Below, in pieces: positions 63,640 through 64,000 of a stretch of 64,000 nucleotides of DNA. The DNA is taken from assembly GCF_002514735.1 (NCBI RefSeq), contig NZ_KZ300476.1:663872-727871 (forward strand), given 5' to 3'. Position 1 is the stretch's first letter. The number at the start of each line of letters is the position of its first letter. The notes beneath the pieces were generated by a model. It was not told the DNA's origin, did not search any database, and saw only the letters and a list, made by a program, of their open reading frames with translations. This stretch comes from Sediminicola luteus. Its GTDB lineage: Bacteria > Bacteroidota > Bacteroidia > Flavobacteriales > Flavobacteriaceae. Made by a program: the position numbers and the translations under genes.

Positions 63640-64000
63640 TTATTCGTAGTTAAAGGTGCCATTGGGGCCTGAAATAGTCAGTTTTTTGGAATTGGAAGGT
63701 TCTACCCTTCCCACAATCTGGGCATCTACCTCAAAAGAGGCCGCGATTGCGATCAAATCAGCTGCGATTTCCTCAGGCACGTACATTTCCAAGCGGTGTC
63801 CGCAATTAAATACCTGATACATCTCTTTCCAGTCGGTACCCGATTGTTCTTGGATCAACTGGAACAAAGGTGGTACCGGAAACAGGTTGTCTTTAACGAC
63901 ATGCAGGTTTTCAATAAAATGAAGGATTTTCGTCTGGGCCCCACCACTGCAATGCACCATACCATGAATTTGGTCCGAGCCGTATTTCGCCAACACCTTT
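63640..64000 (-). CDS. purM: PurM-like phosphoribosylformylglycinamidine cyclo-ligase (partial)
   Basis: Only the C-terminal 120 or so residues are in the window; the start lies beyond the right edge. The sequence (HGMVHCSGGAQTKILHFIEN, FPVPPLFQLIQEQSGTDWKEMYQVFNCGHRLEMYVPEE) matches the C-terminal AIRS domain of PurM, which forms aminoimidazole ribonucleotide in purine synthesis. It is on the same strand as, and upstream of, the Rieske operon, with a 98-nt gap. Confidence 0.85.
   Translation of the reverse strand, partial: KVLAKYGSDQIHGMVHCSGGAQTKILHFIENLHVVKDNLFPVPPLFQLIQEQSGTDWKEMYQVFNCGHRLEMYVPEEIAADLIAIAASFEVDAQIVGRVEPSNSKKLTISGPNGTFNYE

Overview
The window is a gene-dense stretch of a Bacteroidota chromosome, most likely a marine member of the Flavobacteriaceae. 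The evidence is: promoters fitting the family's TTG-N(17-23)-TAnnTTTG consensus; almost no Shine-Dalgarno sequences; a long (315 aa) NusB; a DUF3276 PUR-like protein; an Amt/P-II cluster with an outer-membrane porin; fused isobutyryl-CoA mutase; MnmD as a stand-alone enzyme; and many lipoproteins and signal peptides ending in FAQ. No rRNA, tRNA, CRISPR array, transposase or prophage gene was seen. Species-level assignment cannot be made from the sequence alone.

Layout: 1-3.7 kb holds guaB (cut by the left edge) and a porin / flavinylated FMN-binding protein / membrane protein cluster under an unusual promoter flanked by 13-bp inverted repeats. 3.9-9.4 kb holds HMG-CoA lyase, a LysE exporter, a Dabb protein, pyrD, a small exported protein, pepT and a YdeI-like protein. 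9.4-13.6 kb carries yajC, DUF1573, nusB, an MsbA-like ABC exporter and DUF3276. 13.7-25 kb has an M14 peptidase, a PlsC-like acyltransferase with a bile-acid-symporter-like protein, a thioredoxin-like protein, a YfiT/DinB protein, two unannotated 32-residue membrane peptides, a cyclophilin-FKBP fusion, a BamA-like barrel, a GbsR/MarR regulator, an M28 peptidase and PPK2. 26-34 kb carries a sigma-54-type response regulator, a NatAB-like ABC exporter, dnaJ-grpE, a TIGR01777 protein, mnmD, a haem lipoprotein and DUF4920. 34-41 kb carries ilvE, a MazG-like protein, small membrane proteins, the glnK-amtB-porin cluster and DUF1684. 41-50 kb carries an MFS transporter with a secreted DJ-1-like lipoprotein, an esterase-like protein, MscS, Lrp, a small helical protein and icmF. 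50-60 kb carries purU, an acyl-CoA thioesterase, DUF4197, a TlpA-like protein, a hydrolase, pyrF, prfA, an orphan ABC pair and a MutS-like ATPase. 60.2-63.5 kb is one operon: Rieske protein - thioredoxin - ApbE - DUF4266 - DUF3570. The window ends inside a purM-like gene.

The strongest candidates for undescribed biology are: (i) the Rieske/thioredoxin/ApbE/DUF4266/DUF3570 operon, a probable envelope redox system whose flavin acceptor is unknown; (ii) a family of three tiny membrane peptides (19.6, 20.0 and 36.3 kb) that align without gaps and are each followed by a terminator; (iii) two 162-163 bp palindromic elements (51.5 and 55.2 kb) that share internal motifs at fixed offsets but have different, self-complementary ends; (iv) three CCCC-N10-GGGG palindromes about 53 bp apart in front of glnK-amtB; and (v) orphan promoter-to-terminator units that could encode small RNAs at 41.1 and 52.7 kb.

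Many adjacent genes overlap or abut. Several starts are non-ATG (TTG/GTG) and overlap the upstream stop as NTGA, which suggests translational coupling. All functional calls rest on reading motifs and lengths by eye; no database search was run.
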